From: Nostoc sp. LEGE 12450
Lineage (GTDB): Bacteria; Cyanobacteriota; Cyanobacteriia; Cyanobacteriales; Nostocaceae
Direction: 5' to 3'
Assembly (NCBI RefSeq): GCF_015206895.1
Contig: NZ_JADEXU010000089.1
Span: forward strand, 1-32,961
DNA length: 32,961 nt
Part shown: positions 24,597-32,890 of the stretch, piece by piece
Numbering within the stretch: position 1 is the first letter of the stretch
Layout: every line of letters begins with the position of its first letter
The notes under the pieces: generated by a model
The model's input: only the letters and a program-made list of their open reading frames with translations
Databases searched by the model: none
Told to the model about the DNA's origin: nothing
Position numbers and translations under genes: made by a program

Positions 24597-27233
24597 ATGC
24601 TAGGAAATGAGCGGGAAAAAATACGCCATCTGTTGGTCATCAAAGACCTGCAAGGGCGGAGAACTGTCCCCCTACGAGAGACTACTTATTCTCTGGGGCG
24701 GCATCCTGCAAACACCATTGTCTTGGTTTCCCGGTCAGTATCAATGCAACACGCAATTTTGTTGCGAGTGACTGTTCCAGAGACTGACCAATATGGCTTC
24801 CAAATTATTGATGGCAACTTCAAGGGGAAAGGAAGTACTAATGGCTTATTTATAAATGGTACTAAATCCTTTTCTCATAATCTTAGAAATGGAGATACCA
24901 TTGACTTTGGCAGTCATCAAGCTCAGGCTAAATATTATGCTATTTCCAACATTTCAGAAGAAGCATTTTCTGAATCTTTTGATGTTGAAGACTTATCTGG
25001 CTTCCTGTCAGAGCAAGCCAGTCCTGCCAATCCTTTTCAAACCCTAGCTATCGATCCCAGCTTGGAAGCAGCTAGTGAGTCTGCCTTAGCTCGCCTAGCA
25101 TCTTTCCCTGAACTCATCCCCAATCCAATTATTGAGATGGATTTTGAGGGAATAGTGACTTATATCAATCCTGCTGCTACTCTCAAGTTTCCCAAACTTA
25201 GGGAAGTTGGGACAGAACACCCAATATTAGCAGGACTCCTGAGTACGGTTAAGAATTTAGAAAAAAATTCTTTTGTGCGGGAGGTGGAAGTAGATACAGA
25301 AGTTTTTGAACAATCCGTTCTCTACCTTCCTCAAAGTGATTTAATTAGAACTTTTATTATTAGGGATATTACAGAGCAAAAACAAGCTACAGCCGAATTG
25401 CGTCAGCGCGATCGCTTGCTGCAAGCAGTTGCAGAAGCCGCTAATTATTTGCTGGGGGAAATGAATTACGAAACTGGTATTGAGCGAGCTTTAGCTATAC
25501 TGGGCGAAGCTGCCAAGGCAGATCGTGCTTATCTTTTTCAGAACCATCTCCATCCTGCTACAGGGGAAAGAGCAGTCAGTTTGCGGTTTGAATGGACGCA
25601 ATCTTTAATTGAATCTACCCACCACCATTGGCAGAATCAGGTTTATCAAGGTTCTGGATTAGCCCGTTGGTATACTGTTCTTTGTAGCGGCCAGTCAATT
25701 AGCGGACTCACCCAAAAATTTCCGATCGCCGAACAAGAATTCCTCATTAGAGATGGCATTCAATCCCTTCTTTTGGTGCCTCTCCGCTTGGAGAATGAGT
25801 GCTGGGGCTATCTTGGCTTGGCAGACTGCACCTTTGAGCGTCATTGGTCAAAGCATGAAGAATCTACACTTTTAACAATGGCCGCTAGTATTATTGGTGC
25901 CCGGCAACGTCAGCAAGTAGAAGAAAAGATTCGCTATCAAGCCCTCCATGACATGCTGACAGGGTTGCCCAATCGCCTACTATTTAACGAACTGCTGAGT
26001 AAAACTCTGCCCAATGCCACTCGGAATGGCGAAAGTTTAGCTGTGATCTTCCTCGACTTGGATCGCTTCAAGGTAATTAATGATACTCTGGGGCATACCT
26101 TGGGAGACCAATTGTTAAAAAACGTCGCTCAAAGATTACAAGATTTACTCAGAGGGGGAGACACTATAGCCCGTTGGGGAGGCGATGAATTTACTATCTT
26201 ACTCCCGCGAGTCACTGATATTGAAGAAGTAACGCAGGTGGCGTACAGAATTTTACAAACCTTAGAAGATCCTTTTCATCTCCAAGGGCATGAACTTTAT
26301 GTGACTGCCAGCCTCGGTATTGCGTTGCTTGATAACAACAGTCCTGATGCCGAAACACTAATCCAGCACGCAGATGCCGCTTTATACTACGCCAAAGACA
26401 AAGGGCGGAATAACTATCAATTTTACAGTGTTTCTCTGAGCGCCAAGAATCCTGAACTTCTGACTTTAGAAAAGAGTTTGCGCTATGCCCTAGAACGTGA
26501 AGAATTTACGGTGTTCTATCAACCTCGTGTGAACATTGGCACAGGAGAAATTACTGGTATGGAGGCACTGTTGCGTTGGCAGCACCCAGAAATGGGATTG
26601 GTAGCACCCAGTGTCTTCATTCCCCTCGCCGAAGAAAGCGGATTAATTATCGCCATCGGCGAATGGGTGCTACGGACAGCCTGTATGCAAAATAAAACCT
26701 GGCAAAATTCAGGATTGCCACCTATAACTATGGCTGTCAATCTTTCTCTGAAGCAGTTCCGCCAACCCAAATTGGTGGAGATTATAACCACAGTTTTAGA
26801 GCAAACTGGTCTAGATGCCCACTTTTTAGAATTAGAAATTATGGAAACCACAGCCATTGAGGACTTGGGTTTTACCAGAACGGTGTTAGAGGAGCTAAAG
26901 CAGATGGGTGTTAACATCTCCATTGATGACTTTGGTACGGGTCACTCCTCGCTCTCGCGCTTACAGCTTTTGCCACTCCACAATCTCAAAATAGATCAGT
27001 CTTTCATGAGAGATTTGAAGCCGGATTCAAAAGTATCTCATATTATCCAGGCCATAGTTACCTTGGGACACAGCTTGGGATTGAAGTTGACAGCCGAAGG
27101 GGTGGAAACAGCAGAACAATTGGAGTTCTTGAAATCTATTAACTGTGAGGAGGTACAGGGCTATTTCTTCTACCGCCCACTTCCTGAACAGAAAGCAACA
27201 GAAATTCTCGAAAGTAAACGACCAATCATCTAG
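24597..27233 (+). CDS. FHA-PAS-GAF-GGDEF-EAL cyclic-di-GMP signalling protein
   Basis: 878 residues, cytosolic. FHA domain about 12-115 (SLGRH 32-36, GSTNGLFING 79-88) binds phosphothreonine; PAS-like segment about 165-260; GAF about 270-440; GGDEF 445-610; EAL 625-870. The diguanylate cyclase site GGDEF is intact at 528-532, with an inhibitory RxxD (R519 to D522) five residues before it. The phosphodiesterase side has E656 in EALLRW, D777-D778 in SIDDFGTG, K798 and E834, so both activities may be present. GAGGAA precedes the ATG. The stop TAG at 27231 is the first triplet of an inverted-repeat element, so the original C-terminus may have been altered. Isolated gene. Confidence 0.95.
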   Translation: MLGNEREKIRHLLVIKDLQGRRTVPLRETTYSLGRHPANTIVLVSRSVSMQHAILLRVTVPETDQYGFQIIDGNFKGKGSTNGLFINGTKSFSHNLRNGDTIDFGSHQAQAKYYAISNISEEAFSESFDVEDLSGFLSEQASPANPFQTLAIDPSLEAASESALARLASFPELIPNPIIEMDFEGIVTYINPAATLKFPKLREVGTEHPILAGLLSTVKNLEKNSFVREVEVDTEVFEQSVLYLPQSDLIRTFIIRDITEQKQATAELRQRDRLLQAVAEAANYLLGEMNYETGIERALAILGEAAKADRAYLFQNHLHPATGERAVSLRFEWTQSLIESTHHHWQNQVYQGSGLARWYTVLCSGQSISGLTQKFPIAEQEFLIRDGIQSLLLVPLRLENECWGYLGLADCTFERHWSKHEESTLLTMAASIIGARQRQQVEEKIRYQALHDMLTGLPNRLLFNELLSKTLPNATRNGESLAVIFLDLDRFKVINDTLGHTLGDQLLKNVAQRLQDLLRGGDTIARWGGDEFTILLPRVTDIEEVTQVAYRILQTLEDPFHLQGHELYVTASLGIALLDNNSPDAETLIQHADAALYYAKDKGRNNYQFYSVSLSAKNPELLTLEKSLRYALEREEFTVFYQPRVNIGTGEITGMEALLRWQHPEMGLVAPSVFIPLAEESGLIIAIGEWVLRTACMQNKTWQNSGLPPITMAVNLSLKQFRQPKLVEIITTVLEQTGLDAHFLELEIMETTAIEDLGFTRTVLEELKQMGVNISIDDFGTGHSSLSRLQLLPLHNLKIDQSFMRDLKPDSKVSHIIQAIVTLGHSLGLKLTAEGVETAEQLEFLKSINCEEVQGYFFYRPLPEQKATEILESKRPII

Positions 27234-27329
27234 TACCGCAAGGCGGAATTAAAAATTAAAAATTAAAAATGAATACAGCATAAGCATTTCATTTATTTAT
27301 GGGTGGTTTATTTCCGCCGTGTTGTACTA
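27231..27329. mobile_element. MITE-like element overlapping the stop codon of the GGDEF-EAL gene
   Basis: TAGTACCGCAAGGCGGAA at 27231-27248 is matched on the other strand by TAGTACAACACGGCGGAA ending at 27329: 14 of 18 positions. Interior is A/T-rich with AATTAAAA tandem units. It encodes nothing. The ends CTAGTAC...GTACTAG are of a class common in Nostoc. Confidence 0.7.
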
Positions 27330-27377
27330 GTACAAGAAAAAACTGTTTGTACCAGTAACGATACAATAGCATTCATC

Positions 27378-27480
27378 ATAATTCGTAATTCCTAGGGGTT
27401 GATACCCCCGTTCCCATAAACAGCTTGTTTTGTGTCGGGGGTAAAATTCAGTCACAAAACATAATTACGAATTACGAATT
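27378..27480. repeat. GAATTAC/ATTCGTAATTC inverted repeats upstream of the deacetylase gene
   Basis: ATAATTCGTAATTC at 27378-27391 and its inverse around 27461-27478 (AATTACGAATTACGAATT) enclose a GGGGTTGATACCCCCG hairpin at 27396-27411. This is a further repeat-like cassette, with AATTACGAATT units also present at 11512-11527. Confidence 0.6.
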
Positions 27481-27513
27481 GTTTATTGTCCTGCTGCCGA
27501 CTTTTTTCGTCCT

Positions 27514-28434
27514 ATGCTGCCAGTCATCTATTCCGACGAATTTTTAGATCACAAGACTGGAAAATACCATCCCGAAAAACCAGAACGTTTAACTGCGATC
27601 GCAAATGCCCTAAAAGCAGCTACATTCGCAGATAAAATTGACTGGCGATCGCCTACACCAGTATCAGAACAGCCATCACTGATGTCTATGTTGGTTAAAG
27701 CTCATAGCCCAGCCTACATCAAAAAACTTTGGCAAATCGCTTCTAGTGGCGGCGGCCCTTTGGATGGAGATACGCCAGTTTCTCCACGCAGTTATGATGT
27801 GGCATTGTTGGCAGTCAGTGCATGGCTAGATGGTGTTGAGGCTGTATTAAAGTCGGCTAATCCAGCTTTTGTATTAGCACGTCCCCCAGGACATCATGCA
27901 GAAAGTGATGCTGGGATGGGCTTTTGCCTATTTTCTAATGCTGCGATCGCCGCTTTCTTTGCCCTCGAACAACCCGGAGTTAACCGCGTCGCCATTCTCG
28001 ATTGGGATGTGCATCACGGTAATGGTACTCAGGCGATCGTCGAAACTGAAGCACATATCGCCTACTGTTCCCTACATCAATATCCATGTTATCCCGGTAC
28101 TGGGAGAGCCACAGAACGCGGCTTTCATAATAATGTATTAAATTTACCAGTACCTCCTGGTAGTGATATTGCAGTATATCAGCCGCTATTTGAAAGGCAA
28201 GTCATACCGTTTTTAGCCAACTTTCAAGCGGATTTATTGATTGTGAGTGCTGGTTATGATGGCAATGCCGCCGATCCTCTAGCAAGTATCAATTTGCAGC
28301 CAGAAGACTATGCTTTATTTACTAATTATTGTCTAGGGCTAACTCGTAAAATTCTGTTTGGCTTAGAAGGTGGTTACGATTTTGATACTCTTTCTCAATC
28401 AGTTGTAGCGACAATTGAATCCTGTCTACTTTAA
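27514..28434 (+). CDS. Histone deacetylase family (class II/AcuC-like) zinc amidohydrolase
   Basis: 306 residues. Signature residues are complete: RPPGHHAE (H127-H128), the zinc ligands D165 and H167 in DWDVHHGNGT, D249 in SAGYDGNAADP, and Y288 in LEGGYDF. The fold is the arginase/deacetylase one. Bacterial members deacetylate polyamines, acetoin-pathway enzymes or other acetyl compounds; the substrate here is not evident. ATG start is not preceded by a clear ribosome site. It follows the c-di-GMP gene by 280 bp of repeats, so they are probably independent. Confidence 0.93.
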   Translation: MLPVIYSDEFLDHKTGKYHPEKPERLTAIANALKAATFADKIDWRSPTPVSEQPSLMSMLVKAHSPAYIKKLWQIASSGGGPLDGDTPVSPRSYDVALLAVSAWLDGVEAVLKSANPAFVLARPPGHHAESDAGMGFCLFSNAAIAAFFALEQPGVNRVAILDWDVHHGNGTQAIVETEAHIAYCSLHQYPCYPGTGRATERGFHNNVLNLPVPPGSDIAVYQPLFERQVIPFLANFQADLLIVSAGYDGNAADPLASINLQPEDYALFTNYCLGLTRKILFGLEGGYDFDTLSQSVVATIESCLL

Positions 28435-28526
28435 ATTTTCTTGTTCCCCTGATTACCGAACAAAAGTTCACAAAAATCAAGCAGGCAAAGGTTTCCTGAA
28501 CTGAAGAGTTGGGGACAAGTCTCTCC

Positions 28527-28701
28527 TGACAGGTGTAGGTTTTTTATTTGTGCATGAGTGGGCACTCTCAAACAGAGTTCTAAACGTGGTTCAAATAACG
28601 AAATTTCGTTCTTGGGTGGGAAATCAGAAATTAACATTTGAGTTCTCAACCAACGGAAAAACCCTATTTCAGTCACATTTGTTAAATACCTACACCTGTG
28701 A
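28527..28701. mobile_element. Non-autonomous element, 175 bp, with 13-bp direct flanks
   Basis: 14-bp terminal inverted repeats (TGACAGGTGTAGGT and ACCTACACCTGTGA, one mismatch) are bounded immediately by the perfect direct repeat GACAAGTCTCTCC at 28514-28526 and 28702-28714. This is the layout of a transposed element with target duplication. An internal palindrome AACGAAATTTCGTT lies at 28597-28610. No transposase is encoded. Confidence 0.75.
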
Positions 28702-28714
28702 GACAAGTCTCTCC

Positions 28715-29078
28715 CCCTCTTCTTCCTTCAAGGATAAGTTTTTTAGCATGTCGAAAATAGTTGAGAAAATTCTCAAGTGTTTAACGTAGTTTGGTCGTTT
28801 CAGGATTTAAGCATCGGTTGAAATAGTTAAAAAATGACCAAATACAAAATATCTACCCTTGTAAGCCCTTTTCTTCCTTGTTTCTTCTTTATGCCCCATA
28901 CTTAATGCACTTTTTTCTCAAGTTCATCAAATCTTCAGAAATAAAAATTTTGAATGGGGTTCTGAAAGAGCTAAAGTTTTGTTAAGATGCAATTGCTAGC
29001 AGTTTCTCAGCGAAATTCACCTATCAGGGTGTGGAGAAATAAAAAGTACTAGCAGCACAAATTTTCAAAGGTGAAGCA
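28715..29078. other. AT-rich gap, no gene seen
   Basis: Between the 175-bp element and the 45-residue membrane peptide gene. The stretch is A/T-rich, with only very short frames. The promoter for the small membrane peptide should lie within 28940-29060. Confidence 0.4.
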
Positions 29079-29216
29079 ATGACCACCTATATTTTTTTCG
29101 GTGAAGCCCTACGGATGTTGACTAATGCCTATTTGATATCAGCAGTACTGTTAATAGCAGCTTCTGGTATAGGTTTAGCGGTAATTGAAACAATAGAAAA
29201 GGCAGGAGAACGCTAA
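29079..29216 (+). CDS. 45-residue single-pass membrane peptide, unrecognised
   Basis: A short gene beginning MTTYIFFGEALRML, with one predicted membrane helix (about residues 16-36, NAYLISAVLLIAASGIGLAVI) and a charged tail ETIEKAGER. AAGGTGAAGC gives a good ribosome site before the ATG. I do not recognise the family. Size and make-up fit small subunits of thylakoid or other membrane complexes, or a stress peptide; none is supported over the others. The following 180 bp contain a large hairpin. Confidence 0.55.
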   Translation: MTTYIFFGEALRMLTNAYLISAVLLIAASGIGLAVIETIEKAGER

Positions 29217-29311
29217 GTTTACAGATGGCAATTGTAGTTATTGCCAAAAACCATTGGGTGCAAGTGTTCGCCGTGGATAAATCTTGGGAATACTAAAGCA
29301 TGAAAGTCTTA

Positions 29312-29366
29312 TAGCGTTACAGTCTTACCTGTAAATCTACCAAACATATAGGTAACTGTAGCGCTA
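29312..29366. repeat. Large imperfect hairpin upstream of the TerB-like gene
   Basis: TAGCGTTACAGTCTTACCT at 29312-29330 pairs with AGGTAACTGTAGCGCTA at 29350-29366 with one mismatch and a 2-base bulge. The stem could be a leader structure or another small repetitive palindrome. It ends 30 bp before the TerB-like start. Confidence 0.5.
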
Positions 29367-29395
29367 TTTAGACTCTAGCCAAGGAGTTACTACAG

Positions 29396-29842
29396 ATGAG
29401 TCTATTCAACGCTGTGTTGGGTACAGAAAACCAAACCCAAGCAGCACTCAATTCAGCGGAAGCTTTTGCTGTTATTGTCTTGGCGGCAACAGCTTCAGAC
29501 GGTTATCTTTCTGTTGAGCAAGCAAATTCTATCACTTTTGTGCTGTCTCGGATGAAACTTTTTACAGGTTATCCTCATGAGATGATGAATAGGCTGTTTG
29601 ACCAAATTTTGGGTATTCTCAAGGGGGATGGTTTTAACACTTTATTTGATGCGGCAAAGGATTCTCTATCTCAAGACTTGCGGGAATCAGCATTTGCAGT
29701 AGCCACTGATTTAGTCTTAGCTGAAGGTGTTGTCGCTGAAGAAGAAAAAAGCTTTTTAAACGATCTATATCAAGCTTTAGGCGTTTCTCGTGAGATAGCA
29801 CTACAAATCATGCAAGTAATCTTAATTAAAAACCGGGGATAG
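29396..29842 (+). CDS. TerB-like (tellurite resistance/DjlA N-terminal family) protein
   Basis: 148 residues, all-helical. The repeated pattern EAFAVIVLAATASDGYLSVEQ and FAVATDLVLAEGVVAEEEKSF is the TerB fold with its acidic metal-site residues, ending with SREIALQIMQVI. Despite the name, cyanobacterial members have no proven link to tellurite. CAAGGAG gives a good Shine-Dalgarno. Followed by a clear terminator, so it is a single-gene unit. Confidence 0.85.
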   Translation: MSLFNAVLGTENQTQAALNSAEAFAVIVLAATASDGYLSVEQANSITFVLSRMKLFTGYPHEMMNRLFDQILGILKGDGFNTLFDAAKDSLSQDLRESAFAVATDLVLAEGVVAEEEKSFLNDLYQALGVSREIALQIMQVILIKNRG

Positions 29843-29893
29843 CAAAATAAAGCATCTGCTTAATTAAACTATATAAATAGCTTCTAAAAAGGC

Positions 29894-29930
29894 GTGCCAA
29901 AGGACTTAAGCTTCTTTGGCACTATTTTTG
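29894..29930 (+). terminator. Rho-independent terminator after the TerB-like gene
   Basis: GTGCCAAAG at 29894-29902 pairs perfectly with CTTTGGCAC at 29914-29922, followed by TATTTTTG. 52 bp after the stop codon. Confidence 0.8.
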
Positions 29931-30051
29931 GTGTTATTGTGAATAGACTTAAATTTGGGACTTTTTCGAGAAGTCGCAAATCTTGTTGTTCAATGCAGTA
30001 TTATGCCATAATTCGATTTTATAATTTTGAACTTTAAATTGTAAATTACTT

Positions 30052-31407
30052 ATGCGTTGTTCTGCCACCCTAACCCAACTGGTTGAAGTTCTTTTGGCCA
30101 GTCCGATAAACTTATCTGAAACTGCTTTAACACAAGTAAGTTGCGGTATACAAACAGATAGCCGTACCCTGAAGTTGGGTGAAGTATTTGTCGCTTTGCG
30201 AGGCGATAAATTTGATGGACATAAATTTGTGCCAACTGCGATCGCAAAGGGTGCAATAGCTGCAATTGTAGATTTTGAATACGAAAATCCCGGTTTTCCG
30301 GTGTTACGGGTAAAAGATACCTTAAAGGCATATCAACAAATTGGCAGATGGTGGCGCGATCGCTTTAATATTCCTGTAATTGGCGTAACAGGTTCTGTGG
30401 GTAAAACAACAACCAAAGAATTGATCGCCGCAGTTTTAGGAACAAAGGGGCGAGTTCACAAAACTTATGGCAATTACAACAACGAAATTGGTGTTCCGAA
30501 AACTCTCCTAGAACTTGGCGCAGAAAATGACTACGCTGTGATTGAAATGGCGATGCGGGGTAGGGGACAAATTGCCGAACTTACACAAATAGCGCGTCCA
30601 ACAATTGGAGTGATTACTAATGTGGGGACGGCACATATTGAATTACTGGGTTCCGAAGAAGCGATCGCTGAGGCAAAATGTGAGTTGTTAGTCGAAATGG
30701 CTGCTGATAGTGTGGCAATTCTCAACCACGACAATCCTTTATTAATGGCCACGGCGGCGAAAGTTTGGCACGGAGAAGTTTTAACTTACGGCTTTTCTGG
30801 TGGGGATATTCAAGGGCAGTTACTTGATAACGACCAGGTGGAAGTTGCAGGAATCCAATTGCCTTTACCGCTACCTGGTCGTCACAATGCGACTAATTTC
30901 TTGGCAGCTTTAGCGGTGGCAAAGGTGTTGGGGATTGATTGGGCAAGCCTGAAAGCAGGTGTAGAGGTGGATATGCCCACGGGACGATCGCAGCGATTTA
31001 CCTTGCCCAATGATGTGATAATCTTAGATGAAACTTATAATGCTGCACCAGAAGCGATGATTGCATCGTTGCAGTTATTAGCAGACACACCCGGAAAGCG
31101 GAAGATTGCCGTATTGGGTGCAATGAAAGAACTAGGAGAGCGATCGCAGCAGTTGCACCAGCGAGTGGGAGAAACAGTACGAAAATTGAATTTAGACGGT
31201 TTATTGGTTTTGGTAGATGGAGAAGATGCCGAAGCGATGGCTATTAGTGCCGAAGGTATCCCATCGGAATGCTTTGCAACTCATGCCGAGTTAGTGGCTA
31301 GGTTGAAGACATTTGTGCAAACAGGCGATCGTTTATTGTTCAAAGCCGCCCATTCCGTGGGATTAGATCGGGTTGTCAATCAGTTACGTGCAGAATTTAG
31401 CCGATGA
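30052..31407 (+). CDS. murF: UDP-N-acetylmuramoyl-tripeptide--D-alanyl-D-alanine ligase
   Basis: Adds D-Ala-D-Ala to the UDP-MurNAc-tripeptide in peptidoglycan precursor synthesis, in the cytosol. 451 residues. The Mur ligase P-loop GVTGSVGKTTTKE lies at 111-123; GNYNNEIGVPKTLLEL and the central motif IEMAMRGRGQI and the C-terminal ILDETYNAAPEAM are typical of MurF. ATG start has no strong ribosome site. It overlaps the next gene by ATGA, so the two are co-translated. Confidence 0.97.
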   Translation: MRCSATLTQLVEVLLASPINLSETALTQVSCGIQTDSRTLKLGEVFVALRGDKFDGHKFVPTAIAKGAIAAIVDFEYENPGFPVLRVKDTLKAYQQIGRWWRDRFNIPVIGVTGSVGKTTTKELIAAVLGTKGRVHKTYGNYNNEIGVPKTLLELGAENDYAVIEMAMRGRGQIAELTQIARPTIGVITNVGTAHIELLGSEEAIAEAKCELLVEMAADSVAILNHDNPLLMATAAKVWHGEVLTYGFSGGDIQGQLLDNDQVEVAGIQLPLPLPGRHNATNFLAALAVAKVLGIDWASLKAGVEVDMPTGRSQRFTLPNDVIILDETYNAAPEAMIASLQLLADTPGKRKIAVLGAMKELGERSQQLHQRVGETVRKLNLDGLLVLVDGEDAEAMAISAEGIPSECFATHAELVARLKTFVQTGDRLLFKAAHSVGLDRVVNQLRAEFSR

Positions 31408-31973
31408 ATCTCCCGCTAGAAACCCAACGTCTTATACTGCGAGACTTTGTAGAATCAGATTGGCTAGCGGTTCATCAATACGCTAGCGATACTGAAGTTG
31501 TGCGTTATTTGACTTTTGGCCCTAATAGCGAAGAAGATACCAAAAACTTTTTGCAAAGAGAGATTTCATTACAAGGAGAAGAACCCCGTCAACATTTTGC
31601 CTTAGCAGTGACTTTAAAAACCCAACAGCAATTAATTGGTATCTGTCGCATATCCGTTAAGGATATTGATAATAAAACAGGCTCTATTGGATACTGTTTT
31701 ACTAAGAAATTTTGGGGACAAGTATATGCAACAGAAGCTGTAAAAGCAGTTGTGTCATTTGGTTTTCAGGAGTTAGGCTTACATCGCATATTTGCGACTT
31801 GTCATCCAGAAAACATTGCTTCAGCACGAGTTATGCAAAAAATTGGAATGCAGCAAGAAGGATATTTGCGAGAACACCATTGGATTAAGGGAGAATGGAG
31901 AGACTCTTGGCTATATGCCATCCTTGAGCATGAATGGAGAAGTCTAGATTTTAGACGTTGTTGGAAAGGCTAG
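31404..31973 (+). CDS. GNAT acetyltransferase of the RimJ/RimL type
   Basis: 189 residues. Begins LPLETQRLILRDFVESDW, typical of Acetyltransf_3; the acetyl-CoA motif region is the stretch VYATEAVKAVVSFGFQELGL, followed by HRIFATCHPENIASARVMQK and GMQQEGYLREHHWIKGEWRD. It would acetylate an amino group of an amino acid, protein terminus or drug; the target is unknown. The start overlaps the murF stop by 4 bases, so it is in a murF operon. Its last 23 bases overlap the end of the convergent membrane protein gene. Confidence 0.9.
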   Translation: MNLPLETQRLILRDFVESDWLAVHQYASDTEVVRYLTFGPNSEEDTKNFLQREISLQGEEPRQHFALAVTLKTQQQLIGICRISVKDIDNKTGSIGYCFTKKFWGQVYATEAVKAVVSFGFQELGLHRIFATCHPENIASARVMQKIGMQQEGYLREHHWIKGEWRDSWLYAILEHEWRSLDFRRCWKG

Positions 31974-32286
31974 GGCTGTTACTGTAACGTCTTTGATAAA
32001 GAATTGCTCCAAAATTAGTCACCAAACACGTGATTGCTAGCCACAGCAAGATATAAGTAGGAGCCATCACCACGCCAATCATGAACCAAGTATATACGTG
32101 CAGGATCATTACAGAAGCGAAAAAGCTGGCAATTCCAGCAGATTGCCATACTTGATGTGATGGGCGACGTAAGGCTACCAGACCCATTGTTAAAATTGTG
32201 ACAAGCAAGTTCGCTGGGACGAGAAACGCACAAATACTTATGCAGTTACCACGAGAGAACTCTACTAAGGTGTTAAAATCGAGCAT
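31951..32286 (-). CDS. Small integral membrane protein, unrecognised
   Basis: 111 residues with about three to four hydrophobic helices (about 17-39, 47-65, 68-85 and 83-97) and a basic, serine-rich tail RRYSNSPSLSNN. No signal peptide beyond the first helix and no known domain. Start ATG has no clear ribosome site. The 3' ends of this gene and the GNAT gene overlap by 23 bp on opposite strands, which is compact but not rare. Function unknown. Confidence 0.7.
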   Translation of the reverse strand: MLDFNTLVEFSRGNCISICAFLVPANLLVTILTMGLVALRRPSHQVWQSAGIASFFASVMILHVYTWFMIGVVMAPTYILLWLAITCLVTNFGAILYQRRYSNSPSLSNNV

Positions 32287-32459
32287 TAATGTTGTTGGGA
32301 TAGATGTTAGCTTTTTAAGAACTTAATTTATTTTAAAATAACTAAATTTACATTAACAGATGAGTGAGTAATCACATTGCAAACATAACATAAATTAAAA
32401 TATTGAGTTGCGTTTTGATACTACTCAATAGTTAGTTAATTATAAAGATTTTGGATAAG

Positions 32460-32482
32460 TAGGGTGGAAAACACCCACCCTA
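32460..32482 (-). terminator. Hairpin after the fasciclin gene
   Basis: TAGGGTGG, seven bases, CCACCCTA: a perfect 8-bp stem directly after the stop (32489) of the fasciclin gene on the minus strand. The following minus-strand sequence is not T-rich, so termination efficiency is uncertain. Confidence 0.5.
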
Positions 32483-32488
32483 GCTGAA

Positions 32489-32890
32489 TTAACCCGGTAA
32501 AATCACGGTATCGATAACGTGTACCACACCATTATCAGCTTCGATATCTGCTGCTAAAACTGTGGCATTTTTAACTTCAAAACCATCTAAAGAATGAATT
32601 TTAATAGGTGAACCTTCCACAGAATTAACCGTGCCGAGTTCTGCCAAATCAGCCTTTAGCAGTTTTCCTGGAACGACATGATACTTTAAAATTCGCGTTA
32701 GCTGGGGAATATTTTGTAACAGAGTTTGGATAGTTCCCGGCGGTAGTTTGGCAAAAGCATCGTCATTTGGCGCAAAGACAGTGAAGGGGCCAGGACTTTT
32801 TAATGTTTCTACTAAACCAGCAGCTTGTACAGCCGCCACTAGTGTTTTGAAAGACTCAGCCGTAACTGCAATATCAACAATATCAGCCAT
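32489..32890 (-). CDS. Fasciclin (FAS1) domain protein
   Basis: 133 residues forming one FAS1 domain. H1 is TVFAPNDDAFAKLPPGTI; H2 includes ILKYHVVPGKLL; the end is NGVVHVIDTVILPG. FAS1 proteins mediate adhesion and are usually exported, but no signal peptide is present here (the domain starts at residue 3), so this copy is cytosolic or exported by another route. Such short leaderless FAS1 proteins are common in cyanobacteria. ATG start with AGGTCAGGT upstream. Flanked by 200 bp gaps; monocistronic. Confidence 0.93.
   Translation of the reverse strand: MADIVDIAVTAESFKTLVAAVQAAGLVETLKSPGPFTVFAPNDDAFAKLPPGTIQTLLQNIPQLTRILKYHVVPGKLLKADLAELGTVNSVEGSPIKIHSLDGFEVKNATVLAADIEADNGVVHVIDTVILPG

Noticed and set aside
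26519..26923. 134-residue minus-strand frame within the GGDEF-EAL gene
   Set aside because: Opposite a conserved EAL domain; serine/valine-rich composition is typical of antisense shadow frames.
28431..28789. Short frames (91 and 79 residues) downstream of the deacetylase
   Set aside because: They cross the 175-bp inverted-repeat element and have no ribosome site or family resemblance.
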